Source: an uncultured Flavobacteriales bacterium (GTDB taxonomy: Bacteria; Bacteroidota; Bacteroidia; Palsa-965). Taken from it: a stretch of 64,000 nucleotides of DNA. The stretch covers positions 1-64,000 of the forward strand of contig CAIQQJ010000115.1 in NCBI GenBank assembly GCA_903873905.1, given 5' to 3'. This document shows positions 31,040-41,954 of this stretch, one piece after another. Made by a program: the position numbers and the translations under genes. The stretch's first letter is position 1. Every line of letters begins with the position of its first letter. Under the pieces are notes generated by a model, which ran no database searches, was not told where the DNA came from, and worked only from the letters and a program-made list of their open reading frames with translations.

Positions 31040-32469
31040 GATCGTACCTCCCCTATTTTAAATTTTTCACGCAATGATTTTTCCAAGGGTTCAACCAGTT
31101 GATCAATATCACCAGCACCCATTGTCACCAAAACATCAAAATCATGCTCAGTCACTTTTTTTACCAATTCAGATTTTGAGTACAAGGACTTTTTTCTACC
31201 CTGAATTTTTTCCAACAACATGGAAGAGGAAATTCCGGGAATGGGTTTTTCTCTCGCAGGATAAATATCAAGTAGGACCACATCATCCAACAATTCCAAA
31301 CTTCTTGCAAAATCATCTGCAAAATCACGCGTACGAGAAAACAAGTGTGGCTGAAAAACGCCAGTCACTTTTTTACCTGGGAATAATTCCTTTACAGAAG
31401 AAATGCATGCGAATAACTCAGCGGGATGATGTCCATAATCGTCAATGAAAATAATTTTTGGATTGCGAATACGAAAATCAAACCTTCGCTTTACTCCTTT
31501 AAAGGAAGTTAATGCTTTTCGAATTGATTCATCATCTACACCAACTTGTTTTGCAGCAGCTACAGCGGCAACAGCATTTTCAACATTGTGTCGTCCAGGA
31601 AGTCCGAGTTTCAAATTTGAAATTCTGGATTCGAAAACAACAAGGTCAAATGCATAATAACCATCGTCTATTCTGATATTCTCGGCAAAACAATCGGTTT
31701 CCTTATTGTCAAGTGAATATGAAATGAGACGTTTGTCTTTTGGTAATTGAAGCGTTTCAATTACTTGAGGTTTTGTAATCGCTTTATCAACTACTTGCTT
31801 CACGAAATCGCGATAAGAATTATGCATTGCATTTTCATTGCCGTAAATATCAAGATGATCCGCATCAACAGAAGTAATGATTGCGATAGAAGGATGAAGC
31901 CATAGAAAAGAACGGTCATATTCATCAGCTTCGGCCACTACAATGTTGTTTTCAATTGGGACATTTTCATTCCCAAGCCTTTTTCCCAACAACAAATTCG
32001 TATTGTAATTTCTTGATATCCCTCCAAGAAAAGCGGAACAATCGATTTTAGCAGTGCGAAGAATATGCGCTATCAAAGTTGTTGTTGTTGATTTTCCATG
32101 TGTTCCTGCAACTGCAATTGTTTTAGATTGGCCCACAATCAATCCAAGAACTTGAGCTCTCTTCATTATTGAAAAACCGTTTTTCTGAAACCATAACAAT
32201 TCGGAATGCTCTACAGGAACAGCAGGAGTCCATACAACAAGAATATTTTCTTTATCCGAAGATTCTCTGATCGCTACAGGAATCAATAAACTATTTTCTT
32301 CAAAATGAATTGCAATTCCCTCTGCCATCAACTCACTTGTCAGTTCAGTTTGTGTTTTGTCATAACCACACACAATTTTTCCTGAAGCATGAAAATAACG
32401 CGCAAGCGCACTCATACCGATACCACCGATTCCAAGGAAATAAATATGAGTGAGTTTATCCAATCTCAT
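31036..32469 (-). CDS. murC: UDP-N-acetylmuramate--L-alanine ligase MurC
   Basis: HIYFLGIGGIGMSALARYF, VAGTHGKSTTTTLI, DDYGHHPAE. Confidence 0.97.
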   Translation of the reverse strand: MRLDKLTHIYFLGIGGIGMSALARYFHASGKIVCGYDKTQTELTSELMAEGIAIHFEENSLLIPVAIRESSDKENILVVWTPAVPVEHSELLWFQKNGFSIMKRAQVLGLIVGQSKTIAVAGTHGKSTTTTLIAHILRTAKIDCSAFLGGISRNYNTNLLLGKRLGNENVPIENNIVVAEADEYDRSFLWLHPSIAIITSVDADHLDIYGNENAMHNSYRDFVKQVVDKAITKPQVIETLQLPKDKRLISYSLDNKETDCFAENIRIDDGYYAFDLVVFESRISNLKLGLPGRHNVENAVAAVAAAKQVGVDDESIRKALTSFKGVKRRFDFRIRNPKIIFIDDYGHHPAELFACISSVKELFPGKKVTGVFQPHLFSRTRDFADDFARSLELLDDVVLLDIYPAREKPIPGISSSMLLEKIQGRKKSLYSKSELVKKVTEHDFDVLVTMGAGDIDQLVEPLEKSLREKFKIGEVRS

Positions 32470-33584
32470 TTCTTAACTGAATTCTTTTTATTGATTAATG
32501 TTATCACTTCATTCGCAATTAAATCAGCGGAATTTTTTATTGCTAGATTTGACATATTCAATTCCATTTTGTTTCTCAACTCTTGATCAAATGCAAGTTC
32601 AATTGCCTTTTCAACAAGAGCATTTTTTGCATCCACATCTTTTACCAAAATTGCCGCTTGATGATTTACAAGTGACATGGCATTTTTTGTTTGATGATCT
32701 TCAGCTGCACTAGGTAATGGAACAAGAATGCAAGGTTTATGAACGAGACAAAGTTCAGAAACAGCACCTGCGCCTGCACGAGAGATCACAATATCAGCAG
32801 CTGCATATCCATAATCCATTTTCGTAATAAATTCAGTTGCAATAATTCCTTTGCCTTTGAAAGGAGCAACAGCCACTTCCGCTCTTGAAAAAAAAGGTTT
32901 TCCGGTTTGCCAAACAACTTGAATATTTTTTTCAGCAAGTTTCCCTAAATTCAATTCCAAACTTTCATTAATTGCTTTTGCACCTAAACTACCACCAACA
33001 ACAAGCAACGTTGTTTTATTTGCATCCAGTCCAAACATTTCCTGTCCACGTGGACGCTTACCTTCAAGGTTCAAAATATCCTGACGAACTGGATTTCCCG
33101 TAAAAACAATTTTTTCTTTTGGAAAAAACTTTTCCATTCCTTCGTATGCAACACAAATTCTGCTAACTCGATTTGCAAGAATCTTATTTGTAATTCCAGG
33201 AAATGAATTCTGTTCTTGAATTAAAGTTGGTATTCCCGCTTTTGATGCAACACGCAACATTGGGCCACTTGCATAACCGCCGGTTCCGATAACAGCATCG
33301 GGTTGAAATTTTTTTAGAATTTTTTTGGCTCTTGAAATACTATTGATGACTTTGAACGGAAAAGACAGATTACTCCAAGTTAATTTTCGCTGAAGTCCGC
33401 TGATCCAAAGTCCTTCAATTTTATATCCAGCAGCAGGAACTTTTTCCATTTCCATTTTTCCTTCCGCACCCACAAACAAGAATTCTGCATCCGGCAATTT
33501 TGCCTTCAAGGCATTTGCAATTGCAATCGCTGGAAAGATGTGACCACCAGTTCCACCTCCGCTAACAATAAATTTATGTGGCAA
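32466..33584 (-). CDS. murG: UDP-GlcNAc:undecaprenyl-PP-MurNAc-pentapeptide GlcNAc transferase MurG
   Basis: KFIVSGGGTGGHIFPAIAIANAL; probable TTG start at 33584 preceded by AAAGGAG; the ORF-track ATG is 33632. Confidence 0.93.
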   Translation of the reverse strand: MPHKFIVSGGGTGGHIFPAIAIANALKAKLPDAEFLFVGAEGKMEMEKVPAAGYKIEGLWISGLQRKLTWSNLSFPFKVINSISRAKKILKKFQPDAVIGTGGYASGPMLRVASKAGIPTLIQEQNSFPGITNKILANRVSRICVAYEGMEKFFPKEKIVFTGNPVRQDILNLEGKRPRGQEMFGLDANKTTLLVVGGSLGAKAINESLELNLGKLAEKNIQVVWQTGKPFFSRAEVAVAPFKGKGIIATEFITKMDYGYAAADIVISRAGAGAVSELCLVHKPCILVPLPSAAEDHQTKNAMSLVNHQAAILVKDVDAKNALVEKAIELAFDQELRNKMELNMSNLAIKNSADLIANEVITLINKKNSVKK

Positions 33585-34773
33585 GTGCAGCTCCTTTCTC
33601 AATTGATGGCTCGGAAAAATCTTCCGTATCATTTTCTGTTTGACGACTTACACTTAATATAATTCCAATTGCAATACTTGAAAACAATAAAGATGTTCCT
33701 CCCATACTCAGAAATGGTAAAGGCTGACCTGTTACTGGAAAAAGATTTACCGCCACAGCCATATTAATAAATCCCTGAAAGACCAAACTGAATGCCAATC
33801 CAAATGAAAGCAATGCTCCAAAAGTCTTTTTCGTTTTTGTTGCAACACGGACGCCTCGAAATAATAATATCAAATACAATAAAACAATTCCAACACCTCC
33901 CAATAGTGAACCATATTCCTCTATGATAATTGCATAAATAAAATCCGAATAAGCTTGAGGTAGAAAATTTCTCTGTGTGCTATTTCCAGCACCCATTCCC
34001 ATGAACCCTCCTGTAGCAATCGCAATTTTTGCATGATTAGCCTGATAACTTTTATCAGGATCTTGCTCTTCTTTCCCCTTAAAAAATTCAACAATTCTAT
34101 TTTCCCAAACCTGTAGACGCGGAAGAGTTTTTGGGAAAAAATTCCCAAGCATCAATAGAAATGCAAAACCTGCTATCGCAATACCCAAAACTTTAAAAAT
34201 ATGTTTCAAGGGAACTCGACCAATAAACATTAAAATAAGACAAGTACAAAGTAGAATTGCTGCTGTCGAAAAATTCGCAGGAAGAATCAATCCGCAAACG
34301 ATAAAAACAGGAGTCATAATATGAATCAATACCGCTTTAAAATCAGTGAGCTCATTTTGCTTTTGTGTAACAATTCGGGCAACGTACATAATGAGTGCAA
34401 GCTTGGCAAAATCAGAGGATTGAAAAGTCAATCCAATTCCAGGAATTGCAATCCATCTATTTGCTTCATTCAGATTAGCACCATGCAATAAGGTATAAAT
34501 CAATAATGGAATTGAAATGATGAGCATGATTTGTGAAATTCGCGAAAAATAATTGTAAGGAATGCGATGCGTTATAAACATTAGAACAAAACCAAGAATA
34601 ATTAATTTTCCGTGTTTGAATAAGTAATATTCGGTTGCACCATTCTGATGTTTATATGCAAGCGCAACAATAGAACTATATACTGCAAGCAAGGATAATA
34701 ACGAAAGCAATATCGCAATCATCCAGATTACTCTGTCGCCTTTGAGAAAACTAAATAGATTAAATGATTTCAT
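33574..34773 (-). CDS. ftsW: Peptidoglycan polymerase FtsW/RodA/SpoVE family
   Basis: 'AIATGGFMGMGAGNSTQRNFLPQAYSDFIYAIIIEEYGSLLGG', 'FPVTGQPLPFLSMGGTSLL'. Confidence 0.96.
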   Translation of the reverse strand: MKSFNLFSFLKGDRVIWMIAILLSLLSLLAVYSSIVALAYKHQNGATEYYLFKHGKLIILGFVLMFITHRIPYNYFSRISQIMLIISIPLLIYTLLHGANLNEANRWIAIPGIGLTFQSSDFAKLALIMYVARIVTQKQNELTDFKAVLIHIMTPVFIVCGLILPANFSTAAILLCTCLILMFIGRVPLKHIFKVLGIAIAGFAFLLMLGNFFPKTLPRLQVWENRIVEFFKGKEEQDPDKSYQANHAKIAIATGGFMGMGAGNSTQRNFLPQAYSDFIYAIIIEEYGSLLGGVGIVLLYLILLFRGVRVATKTKKTFGALLSFGLAFSLVFQGFINMAVAVNLFPVTGQPLPFLSMGGTSLLFSSIAIGIILSVSRQTENDTEDFSEPSIEKGAALAT

Positions 34774-35288
34774 TCTTCTATTTGCAAAGTTTGTTTTACC
34801 AACTGTCGGAATAAATTTCCTCGATTTTTATAATTGTCAAAAGCATCATAACTTGAACAAGACGGGGAAAATAAAATTGTTTTCACACTACTATCGGAAA
34901 GAACAATTGCATGATGAATCGCCTCTCTCATGTTCCTCGCATGAACAATAAGTTTTACCGAATCACTATATGCATTGAAATATTTCCATGGAGTTGATCC
35001 TAGACAAATTACTGCATGCACCTTTTCTTTCACGAGTTGCTTTAGTTTTTTCTGATCTTCTGATCGATCAATTCCACCAATTATTAAAACAACAGAATTT
35101 GGAACATCGCGAAGCACATGCCATGTCATATCTATATTAGTAGCCATGGAATGATTAATCCAATCAATGCCGTTGTGCGTACAAACAATTTCAAGATGAT
35201 GGGATTGATCACCCTGCATTTTAATGCGCGCGCTGATCAACTCATCGTAATGAGTAAATACTTGCTGTTGTTTGATGCAATTTTGCAT
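34770..35288 (-). CDS. Stand-alone MurD C-terminal (Mur_ligase_C-like) domain paralogue; lacks the ATP-binding and N-terminal domains
   Basis: 'NGIDWINHSMATNIDMTWHVLRDVPNSVVLIIGGIDRSEDQ...VICLGS...LFSPSCSSYDAFDNYKNRGNLFRQLVK' aligns along the last ~130 aa of the neighbouring MurD. ATG at 35288, 16 nt after murD stop; ATGA overlap with ftsW. Confidence 0.85.
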   Translation of the reverse strand: MQNCIKQQQVFTHYDELISARIKMQGDQSHHLEIVCTHNGIDWINHSMATNIDMTWHVLRDVPNSVVLIIGGIDRSEDQKKLKQLVKEKVHAVICLGSTPWKYFNAYSDSVKLIVHARNMREAIHHAIVLSDSSVKTILFSPSCSSYDAFDNYKNRGNLFRQLVKQTLQIEE

Positions 35289-35304
35289 AATGGATGCCCT
35301 AATT

Positions 35305-36639
35305 TTATAGTGCGCGCACAGCAGCTTTAAATTGCTGTCCACGATCTTCGTAATTTTCAAACATATCAAAACTTGCACAAGCCGGTGAAAGAAGAACCGA
35401 ATCTCCTTTTCCTGCCAGACGATAAGAAAGCGCAACTGCATCATTTGCATTTGCAGCTTCCACAATTGTCTCTACTTTACCCGTGAAGGCTTTGATAATT
35501 TTTGCATTATCCGTTCCGAGACAGATAATGGCTTTCACTTTTGCTTTTGCCAATTCGAAAAGTTGGGCATAATCATTTCCCTTATCCACACCACCAACAA
35601 TCCAAACAACGGGTGTGTTGACACTTTCGAGTGCATACCAAGTTGAATTCACATTGGTTGCTTTCGAGTCATTGATAAAATCGATATTGTTGATTCTCGC
35701 TACAAATTCCATTCGGTGTTCCACACTCTGAACATCAGAGAGGCTTTCACGAATAGATTCTTTGCGAACATCCAACAATCTTCCGGCAATGCCAGCTGCC
35801 ATTGAATTGTAGATGTTGTGTTTTCCTTGGAGTGCGAGTTCTTCGATTGTCATAGACAGTTGATTGTTATTGATGGTTAAAATAATTTCATTGTTGTTTA
35901 GCCACGCGCCTTCTTCGACGCGTTCATGAATAGAGAATGGGTAATGTTTTGCATTGATTTTTATTTTTGTCATTTCAATTTTTGTCATTTCATCATCGAG
36001 ACAAAAAATGAAAGCATCTTCAGGTCTTTGATTTTGTGTGATGCGCATTTTTGCAGCGGCATAATTCTCGAATTTGTAATCATATCGATCGAGATGATCA
36101 GGAGTGATGTTCATGAGTATCGCTATGTCGGCTCTGAATTCATACATGTCATCCAGTTGAAAACTGCTCAACTCAAGCACGTAATAATCATAATTGCCTT
36201 CAGCAACAAGCATGGCGAAACTATGTCCAACATTTCCACCGAGCGCAACATTCAATCCTGCTTTTTTCAGAATATGATGTGTAATGGTTGCAGTTGTCGT
36301 TTTGCCATTGCTACCCGTAATACAAATCAGTTTTGCATTGGTGTAACGCGCTGCAAATTCGATTTCTGAAATCACAGGTGTACCTTGCTTTTTCAATTGT
36401 TGAATAAGTGGCGCCTTGTTGGGAATGCCTGGACTTTTAACTATTTCGTCAGCATTGAGAATCAACTTTTCTGTGTGTTGATTCTCTTCCCATTCTATTC
36501 CATGATGTGAAAGAACGATCTTATACTTTTCTTTTATCGAGCCTTTGTCAGTGACAAAAACATCGAAACCTTTTTGTTTTGCAAGAACAGCCGCTCCCGC
36601 CCCACTTTCTCCACCGCCAATGATCACGATTCGTTTCAT
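35305..36639 (-). CDS. murD: UDP-N-acetylmuramoyl-L-alanine--D-glutamate ligase MurD
   Basis: RIVIIGGGESGAGAAVLAKQKG, TGSNGKTTTATI, FINDSKATNVNST, SPACASFDMFENYEDRG. Confidence 0.97.
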   Translation of the reverse strand: MKRIVIIGGGESGAGAAVLAKQKGFDVFVTDKGSIKEKYKIVLSHHGIEWEENQHTEKLILNADEIVKSPGIPNKAPLIQQLKKQGTPVISEIEFAARYTNAKLICITGSNGKTTTATITHHILKKAGLNVALGGNVGHSFAMLVAEGNYDYYVLELSSFQLDDMYEFRADIAILMNITPDHLDRYDYKFENYAAAKMRITQNQRPEDAFIFCLDDEMTKIEMTKIKINAKHYPFSIHERVEEGAWLNNNEIILTINNNQLSMTIEELALQGKHNIYNSMAAGIAGRLLDVRKESIRESLSDVQSVEHRMEFVARINNIDFINDSKATNVNSTWYALESVNTPVVWIVGGVDKGNDYAQLFELAKAKVKAIICLGTDNAKIIKAFTGKVETIVEAANANDAVALSYRLAGKGDSVLLSPACASFDMFENYEDRGQQFKAAVRAL

Positions 36640-36646
36640 GATTTTC

Positions 36647-37924
36647 TCAGCGTAGTTTTAATGTTGCAATTGCTAGTACTCCGAGCATGATGCTAATAAT
36701 CAAAAAACGAAAAACAATTTTCGATTCGTGCATTCCCTTTTTTTGATAATGATGATGTAATGGTGCCATCAGAAATAATCTGTGTGATCTTGCATAATCA
36801 ATTCCAGATTTTTTCTTTCTGTATTTAAAAACCAGCACCTGCAAAATCACAGATATATTTTCAACAAGAAATACTCCGCAGATAATTGGAATCAATAATT
36901 CTTTTCGAATGGCAATTGCGAACACTGCAATAATTCCACCGAGCGCCAAGCTTCCCGTATCACCCATAAATACTTGTGCCGGAAAAGCATTGTACCAAAG
37001 AAAACCTACACAAGCACCAACAAAAGCCGCAATGAAAATTACAAGCTCACCAGTATCGGGGATGTACATGATATTCAAATAATCCGCAAACACAGTGTTA
37101 CCAGAAACGTAGGCGAGAATCCCCAATACGACTCCAATAACAGCTGAAGTTCCAGATGCAAGACCATCAATCCCATCTGTGACATTGGCTCCATTTGAAA
37201 CTGCGGTAATGATGAAAATTACGATTGGAATAAAAATCAACCATGCCCAATCCTTCGCTTTGTCTCCCATGAAACATAAAAAAGATGAATAGTCGAATTC
37301 ATTGTTTTTTACAAATGGAATTGTTGTTTTAAGAGAATGTGTTTCGGTTTTAGAATATAGTGGAAGATTTGTTGGGGAAGGTGACGACTGAGTTTGCTCA
37401 GGAGTCATTGTGAAATAATCTTTTCCTGAAGTCGCAATTTTTTCACGCACAACAACATTGTGATTGAAAAACAAAACACAACCTACAATCAAACCAATGC
37501 CCACTTGTCCGATAATCTTGAAACGTCCATGCAAACCTTCCTTATCTTTTTTGAAAACTTTAATATAATCATCGATGAATCCAATAGCGCCCAACCAAAC
37601 GGTGGAAACCAACATGAGGATGATATAAATGTTTGAAAGATTTGCAAACAGAAGCGTTGGAACAATAATTGCGGAAATAATTATAAGCCCGCCCATTGTC
37701 GGTGTTCCTGCTTTTTGTTTTTGTCCATCAAGACCCAGATCACGCACTGTTTCTCCCACCTGCATTTTCTGAAGCAGATTGATTATTCGTTTTCCGAAAA
37801 CCATTGAGATGATCAATGAAACAAAAATTGCCATCGCAGCCCTAAATGAAATGTATTTGAATACACCCATTCCAGGAATGTGATATTGCATTTTTTCAAG
37901 CCAGGTATACAGATAGTAAAACAT
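36647..37924 (-). CDS. mraY: Phospho-N-acetylmuramoyl-pentapeptide transferase MraY
   Basis: [46 protein letters not shown]. Confidence 0.97.
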   Translation of the reverse strand: MFYYLYTWLEKMQYHIPGMGVFKYISFRAAMAIFVSLIISMVFGKRIINLLQKMQVGETVRDLGLDGQKQKAGTPTMGGLIIISAIIVPTLLFANLSNIYIILMLVSTVWLGAIGFIDDYIKVFKKDKEGLHGRFKIIGQVGIGLIVGCVLFFNHNVVVREKIATSGKDYFTMTPEQTQSSPSPTNLPLYSKTETHSLKTTIPFVKNNEFDYSSFLCFMGDKAKDWAWLIFIPIVIFIITAVSNGANVTDGIDGLASGTSAVIGVVLGILAYVSGNTVFADYLNIMYIPDTGELVIFIAAFVGACVGFLWYNAFPAQVFMGDTGSLALGGIIAVFAIAIRKELLIPIICGVFLVENISVILQVLVFKYRKKKSGIDYARSHRLFLMAPLHHHYQKKGMHESKIVFRFLIISIMLGVLAIATLKLR

Positions 37925-37926
37925 AA

Positions 37927-39390
37927 TTATGCGTTGGCGTTGTTTAAGTTGTCTTTTAATACATCCATATCATCAAAGGGTTGTTTAACACCTTTTATTT
38001 CCTGATACTTTTCATGACCTTTTCCTGCAATCAAAACAATATCACCAGGTCTTGCTAATGCAACTGCAGTTCGAATTGCTTCCCTACGATCAACAATCGA
38101 CAATGTTTTTTTTGTGTTTTGTTTTTCAACTCCTCCTTGCATTTGATTCAAAATACTTTGAGGATCCTCACTTCTCGGATTATCAGAAGTAAGAATTACA
38201 CGATTACTGAATTCACAGGCGATGTGTGCCATCATTGGTCGTTTCGCTGCATCACGATCACCACCGCAACCAATTACAGTAATCACTTGTTCGTTTCCTG
38301 TACGTATATCCTGAATTGTTTTCAAAACATTTTTTAATGCATCTGGTGAATGTGCATAATCAACAATTCCAGTAACACCCAAATCATTTCTCAAATACTC
38401 AAATCGTCCTTCAACTGGCCCAAGTGTACTCAATGTTGTCAGCACATTCATCTTATCCTGATTGAGTAACATTGCAGTTGCATAAACAGTAAGAAGATTG
38501 TAAGCATTAAAACTCCCAATGAGTTTGCTCCACATTTCTACACTATCAATATTTAACTGCAATCCGGAAAATTGATTTTCAAGAACACGACATTTGAAAT
38601 CAGCAATACTTGTAACCGAATAACTTCTTTTTAATGCGCGCGTATTTTGAACCATCACTGCGCCATTTGCGTCATCCTTATTTACAAGAGCAAAAGCATT
38701 TGAAGGCAACTGATCGAAGAATGCTTTTTTCGCTTTGATGTATTCATCAAATGTTTTGTGATAATCAAGATGGTCGTGTGTGATATTCGTGAATACACCA
38801 CCAGCGAATTCCAGTCCTGCAATTCTTTTCTGCACAATGCTGTGAGAACTGACTTCCATGAATGCATACTTACAACCACTGTCCACCATTCGACGCAAAA
38901 GTTTATTCAGTTCAACTGCATCAGGTGTGGTATGTGTAGAAGGAATTTCCTCGTTGTTGATCATGTTGCGAACAGTAGTCAGCATTCCTGCTTTCATTCC
39001 CATCGCACGGAAGAGATGAAACAACAATGTTACTGTTGTTGTTTTTCCATTTGTTCCAGTAACACCAACTAATTTTAAGGACCCGGAAGGATTGTCATAA
39101 AAATTGGAAGCCATAATTCCCAATGCTTGCGAACTGTCAGCAACCTTCACGTAAGTAATTCTTTCAACTAATTCAGCAGGGAATTTTTCGCAAACAATTG
39201 CAATTGCACCAAGGGCAATAGCCTTTTCAATAAAATCATGTCCATCGGATTTTGTACCACTCGTAGCCACAAACAATCCGTCCTTCTCTACATTTCTCGA
39301 ATCAAATGTCATCGAGGTAATGGCGACGTTTGTGGAACCCTGTACTTCTACAAGACCCGCTTTATAAAGTATGTCGCTCAATAATTTCAT
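37927..39390 (-). CDS. murE: UDP-MurNAc-tripeptide synthetase MurE
   Basis: [63 protein letters not shown]. Confidence 0.97.
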   Translation of the reverse strand: MKLLSDILYKAGLVEVQGSTNVAITSMTFDSRNVEKDGLFVATSGTKSDGHDFIEKAIALGAIAIVCEKFPAELVERITYVKVADSSQALGIMASNFYDNPSGSLKLVGVTGTNGKTTTVTLLFHLFRAMGMKAGMLTTVRNMINNEEIPSTHTTPDAVELNKLLRRMVDSGCKYAFMEVSSHSIVQKRIAGLEFAGGVFTNITHDHLDYHKTFDEYIKAKKAFFDQLPSNAFALVNKDDANGAVMVQNTRALKRSYSVTSIADFKCRVLENQFSGLQLNIDSVEMWSKLIGSFNAYNLLTVYATAMLLNQDKMNVLTTLSTLGPVEGRFEYLRNDLGVTGIVDYAHSPDALKNVLKTIQDIRTGNEQVITVIGCGGDRDAAKRPMMAHIACEFSNRVILTSDNPRSEDPQSILNQMQGGVEKQNTKKTLSIVDRREAIRTAVALARPGDIVLIAGKGHEKYQEIKGVKQPFDDMDVLKDNLNNANA

Positions 39391-41522
39391 AATGACAATT
39401 CAACAATTATTTCAGAATTCTTATTAATGCTTTGTCCAGGAAGAATGGATTGTTTTGTTACAGCTCCACAACCTTTCAACTTTACTCTATAACCACGATT
39501 TTCCATCAGATAAAGTACATCCGAGGCTGGCATTCCTGTCAAGTCTGGCATGATACTTTTTCTTAACTGCTCATCAGGATTACTATTTCCTACTCGGACA
39601 TCCTTTTCGTCAGGTTGTATTTTAACAAAACCATCATTCTTGAAATCAGAATTTGTTTTCACTTCTATCAACAATCCTTTCATCGCAGATAGTGTAGGTG
39701 TTGTAAGCCCATTTTTTATCAATGGAATTTCCGCCAATGGATTTACAATGGAATTAACAGGAGTATGAATGTCCATTTCTGTCGCAAAAACACGATCAGC
39801 AATTTGCTTGAAAATAGGGCCAGAAACTTTTCCGCCATAATACACATCGCCACTTGGCGCATTGACAATTACTATGCAAGTATATTTTGGATGATCAGCA
39901 GGAAAATAGCCAACGAAAGAAGCTTGATAAGTAATGTCATTTCTTTCTTTTCCGTAACCATTTCCTTTTGCAATCCTTGCTGTTCCAGTTTTTCCTGCAA
40001 CTTGATACACAGAATTATTTAAATTTTTTGCTGTTCCATTTTTCACAACACCTTCCAAAAGAGTTTTTGCTTTTGCAATTGTTTCCGGTTTTGCAATTGC
40101 AGGATTAATAATTTCGGGTTCATATGTCCTGATTATTTTTCCCTTATCACGAATTTCTTTTACAAACATTGGCTTCACCATGACACCATTATTTGCAACT
40201 GCATTATAAAGAGTAAGCGTTTGTATTGGTGTAATGAGTGATTCATATCCAATGGAAATAAATGGAAGGGAAACACCCGTCCAGTTTTTATCACCAGCAG
40301 TTTTAATTTGAGCCTTACCTGTCCCTGGAATTTGTAATTCAAAAGAATTTCCAAAGCCCAAACGATGTAACCCATCGGTGAACTTTTTAGGGTTTTTTGA
40401 ATATGCCGCAGTAATTGCTTTTGAAATTCCAACATTTGAAGATTCTTCGAATGCTTCTAGAACCGTTACAATATTTTCTTTGGGAGTTTCAGCATCGTGC
40501 ATGACCAAATCACCATAAGCATGTTGACCTCCTTCGAGATTCAATTTGTCATCGATGTCTATTAATCCATCATCCATTCCAACCAACAGGGATGCAAGTT
40601 TAAATGTAGATCCTGGTTCTTCTAAATCCTGAATTGCATAATTCAAATCCTCCACATAAACACCTGAATCTTTTCGTGACAGATTTGCAATGGCGCGAAT
40701 TTCTCCAGTGGAAACTTCCATCAAAACAACACAACCGTATTTTGCATCATGCTCTGCCAACGAATTCATTAAAGCATTTTCCGCAACGTCCTGAATATTT
40801 ATGTCAATGGTTGAAACAACATCTCTTCCTTGTTGTGGTTCAATTTCATTTTCATTGTTCAAAGGTTTCCAAACTCCTCCTGCAATTTTTTGCATTAGTT
40901 TTTTTCCTCTTGTTCCAGTCAATACAGAATCAAATGCGCCTTCAAGACCGACTTTCACTTTTCCACTATCACCGATATAACCAATAGTTCTTGCAGCAAG
41001 CATTCTGAAAGGACGTTCTCGGTGATTGGTTTGACTGTAAATGAGTCCACCTTTATATTGTCCGGCGCAAAACAGTGGCAATTTTTTTATTTCTTGCAAT
41101 TCATTGTAGGAAATATCACGAGCCAGTTGTTCATAATGCGACCCATGTGCACGCGCATTCAAGAGTGTTTGAAAATATTCTGCAGCGGAATGATCATGTA
41201 ATACGAAAGCCAAACCTTTTGCCAAGGCACGAGCACTATCTTCAAACTCTCCATCGTCAATATTTTTATTGGCATGTGGATCAATTGCAAGTTCATAATA
41301 GGGTAATGAGGTTGCAAGCAATGAACCATCGACAGCAAAAATATTTCCACGAACAGCCTCAATATCCTGTTCCTTGTTCATGAAATTTTTCGCTTCCTGT
41401 TTCCAATGATCACCTTGTGCAATCTGAATAAAAAACACACGACCAAGCACTGCCAGCGCAAAAACGCAGCAGCAGATGTACACGAGGTACACACGCTTGA
41501 GTATGTCTTTTTGTTCTTCCAC
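39387..41522 (-). CDS. ftsI: Transpeptidase FtsI/PBP2x-type with C-terminal PASTA domain
   Basis: EEPGSTFKLASLLVGM (SxxK), YQVAGKTGTARIAKG (KTG), C-terminal PASTA-like MPDLTGMPASDVLYLMENRGYRVKLKGCG. Confidence 0.95.
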   Translation of the reverse strand: MEEQKDILKRVYLVYICCCVFALAVLGRVFFIQIAQGDHWKQEAKNFMNKEQDIEAVRGNIFAVDGSLLATSLPYYELAIDPHANKNIDDGEFEDSARALAKGLAFVLHDHSAAEYFQTLLNARAHGSHYEQLARDISYNELQEIKKLPLFCAGQYKGGLIYSQTNHRERPFRMLAARTIGYIGDSGKVKVGLEGAFDSVLTGTRGKKLMQKIAGGVWKPLNNENEIEPQQGRDVVSTIDINIQDVAENALMNSLAEHDAKYGCVVLMEVSTGEIRAIANLSRKDSGVYVEDLNYAIQDLEEPGSTFKLASLLVGMDDGLIDIDDKLNLEGGQHAYGDLVMHDAETPKENIVTVLEAFEESSNVGISKAITAAYSKNPKKFTDGLHRLGFGNSFELQIPGTGKAQIKTAGDKNWTGVSLPFISIGYESLITPIQTLTLYNAVANNGVMVKPMFVKEIRDKGKIIRTYEPEIINPAIAKPETIAKAKTLLEGVVKNGTAKNLNNSVYQVAGKTGTARIAKGNGYGKERNDITYQASFVGYFPADHPKYTCIVIVNAPSGDVYYGGKVSGPIFKQIADRVFATEMDIHTPVNSIVNPLAEIPLIKNGLTTPTLSAMKGLLIEVKTNSDFKNDGFVKIQPDEKDVRVGNSNPDEQLRKSIMPDLTGMPASDVLYLMENRGYRVKLKGCGAVTKQSILPGQSINKNSEIIVELSL

Positions 41523-41524
41523 TT

Positions 41525-41938
41525 CTATTTTTTTGAAATTGATTTTGAGTGCACTAATATTTTTTGCGGGGGTTCAACTGATTCCTTTACACCAAAAGGT
41601 TCAATTCGTTTTGCTACTTCTGATTGTTTACTGAGATCACTGAGGCTTGATTTTGAAATGATATATTCCGAATGAAGTTCTTTCAAATCATTCGTGATGG
41701 TATTTTCCTTACGAATTTGCGATTCAGCATAATATCCATTTGCGATATAACACAAGGCCGTAAACGTGAGAAAGAAAATAAAAGGAAGTGCTTGAACCGC
41801 TCGCTCTTTGGAAAGAAATGCTCCAGTCAAAACAGAGCCTACATTACGGGTGACGATGTTTCCTCCGCCGCTTTTTTGCTTCGGTTTAACTTCTACTTTA
41901 GGTTGTTCCTTTATCGCGTTTTTTGTCATAACCCACAC
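41525..41938 (-). CDS. ftsL: FtsL-like divisome protein
   Basis: Single TM (ALPFIFFLTFTALCYIANGYYA) followed by coiled-coil-like region; located between rsmH and ftsI. Confidence 0.75.
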   Translation of the reverse strand: MWVMTKNAIKEQPKVEVKPKQKSGGGNIVTRNVGSVLTGAFLSKERAVQALPFIFFLTFTALCYIANGYYAESQIRKENTITNDLKELHSEYIISKSSLSDLSKQSEVAKRIEPFGVKESVEPPQKILVHSKSISKK

Positions 41939-41954
41939 CTTGTGGCCTGTCTCT

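Noticed and set aside
34770-35465. Using the ORF-track start (231 aa) for the MurD-like ORF
   Set aside because: The first 59 aa are out-of-frame murD sequence; the ATG at 35288 after the murD stop is the sensible start.
36647-37924. MraY cytoplasmic/periplasmic insertion ([43 protein letters not shown]) as a novelty
   Set aside because: Bacteroidota MraY proteins commonly carry an insertion here ending in a TTIPFxKNNxxDY-like motif; likely ordinary lineage variation.
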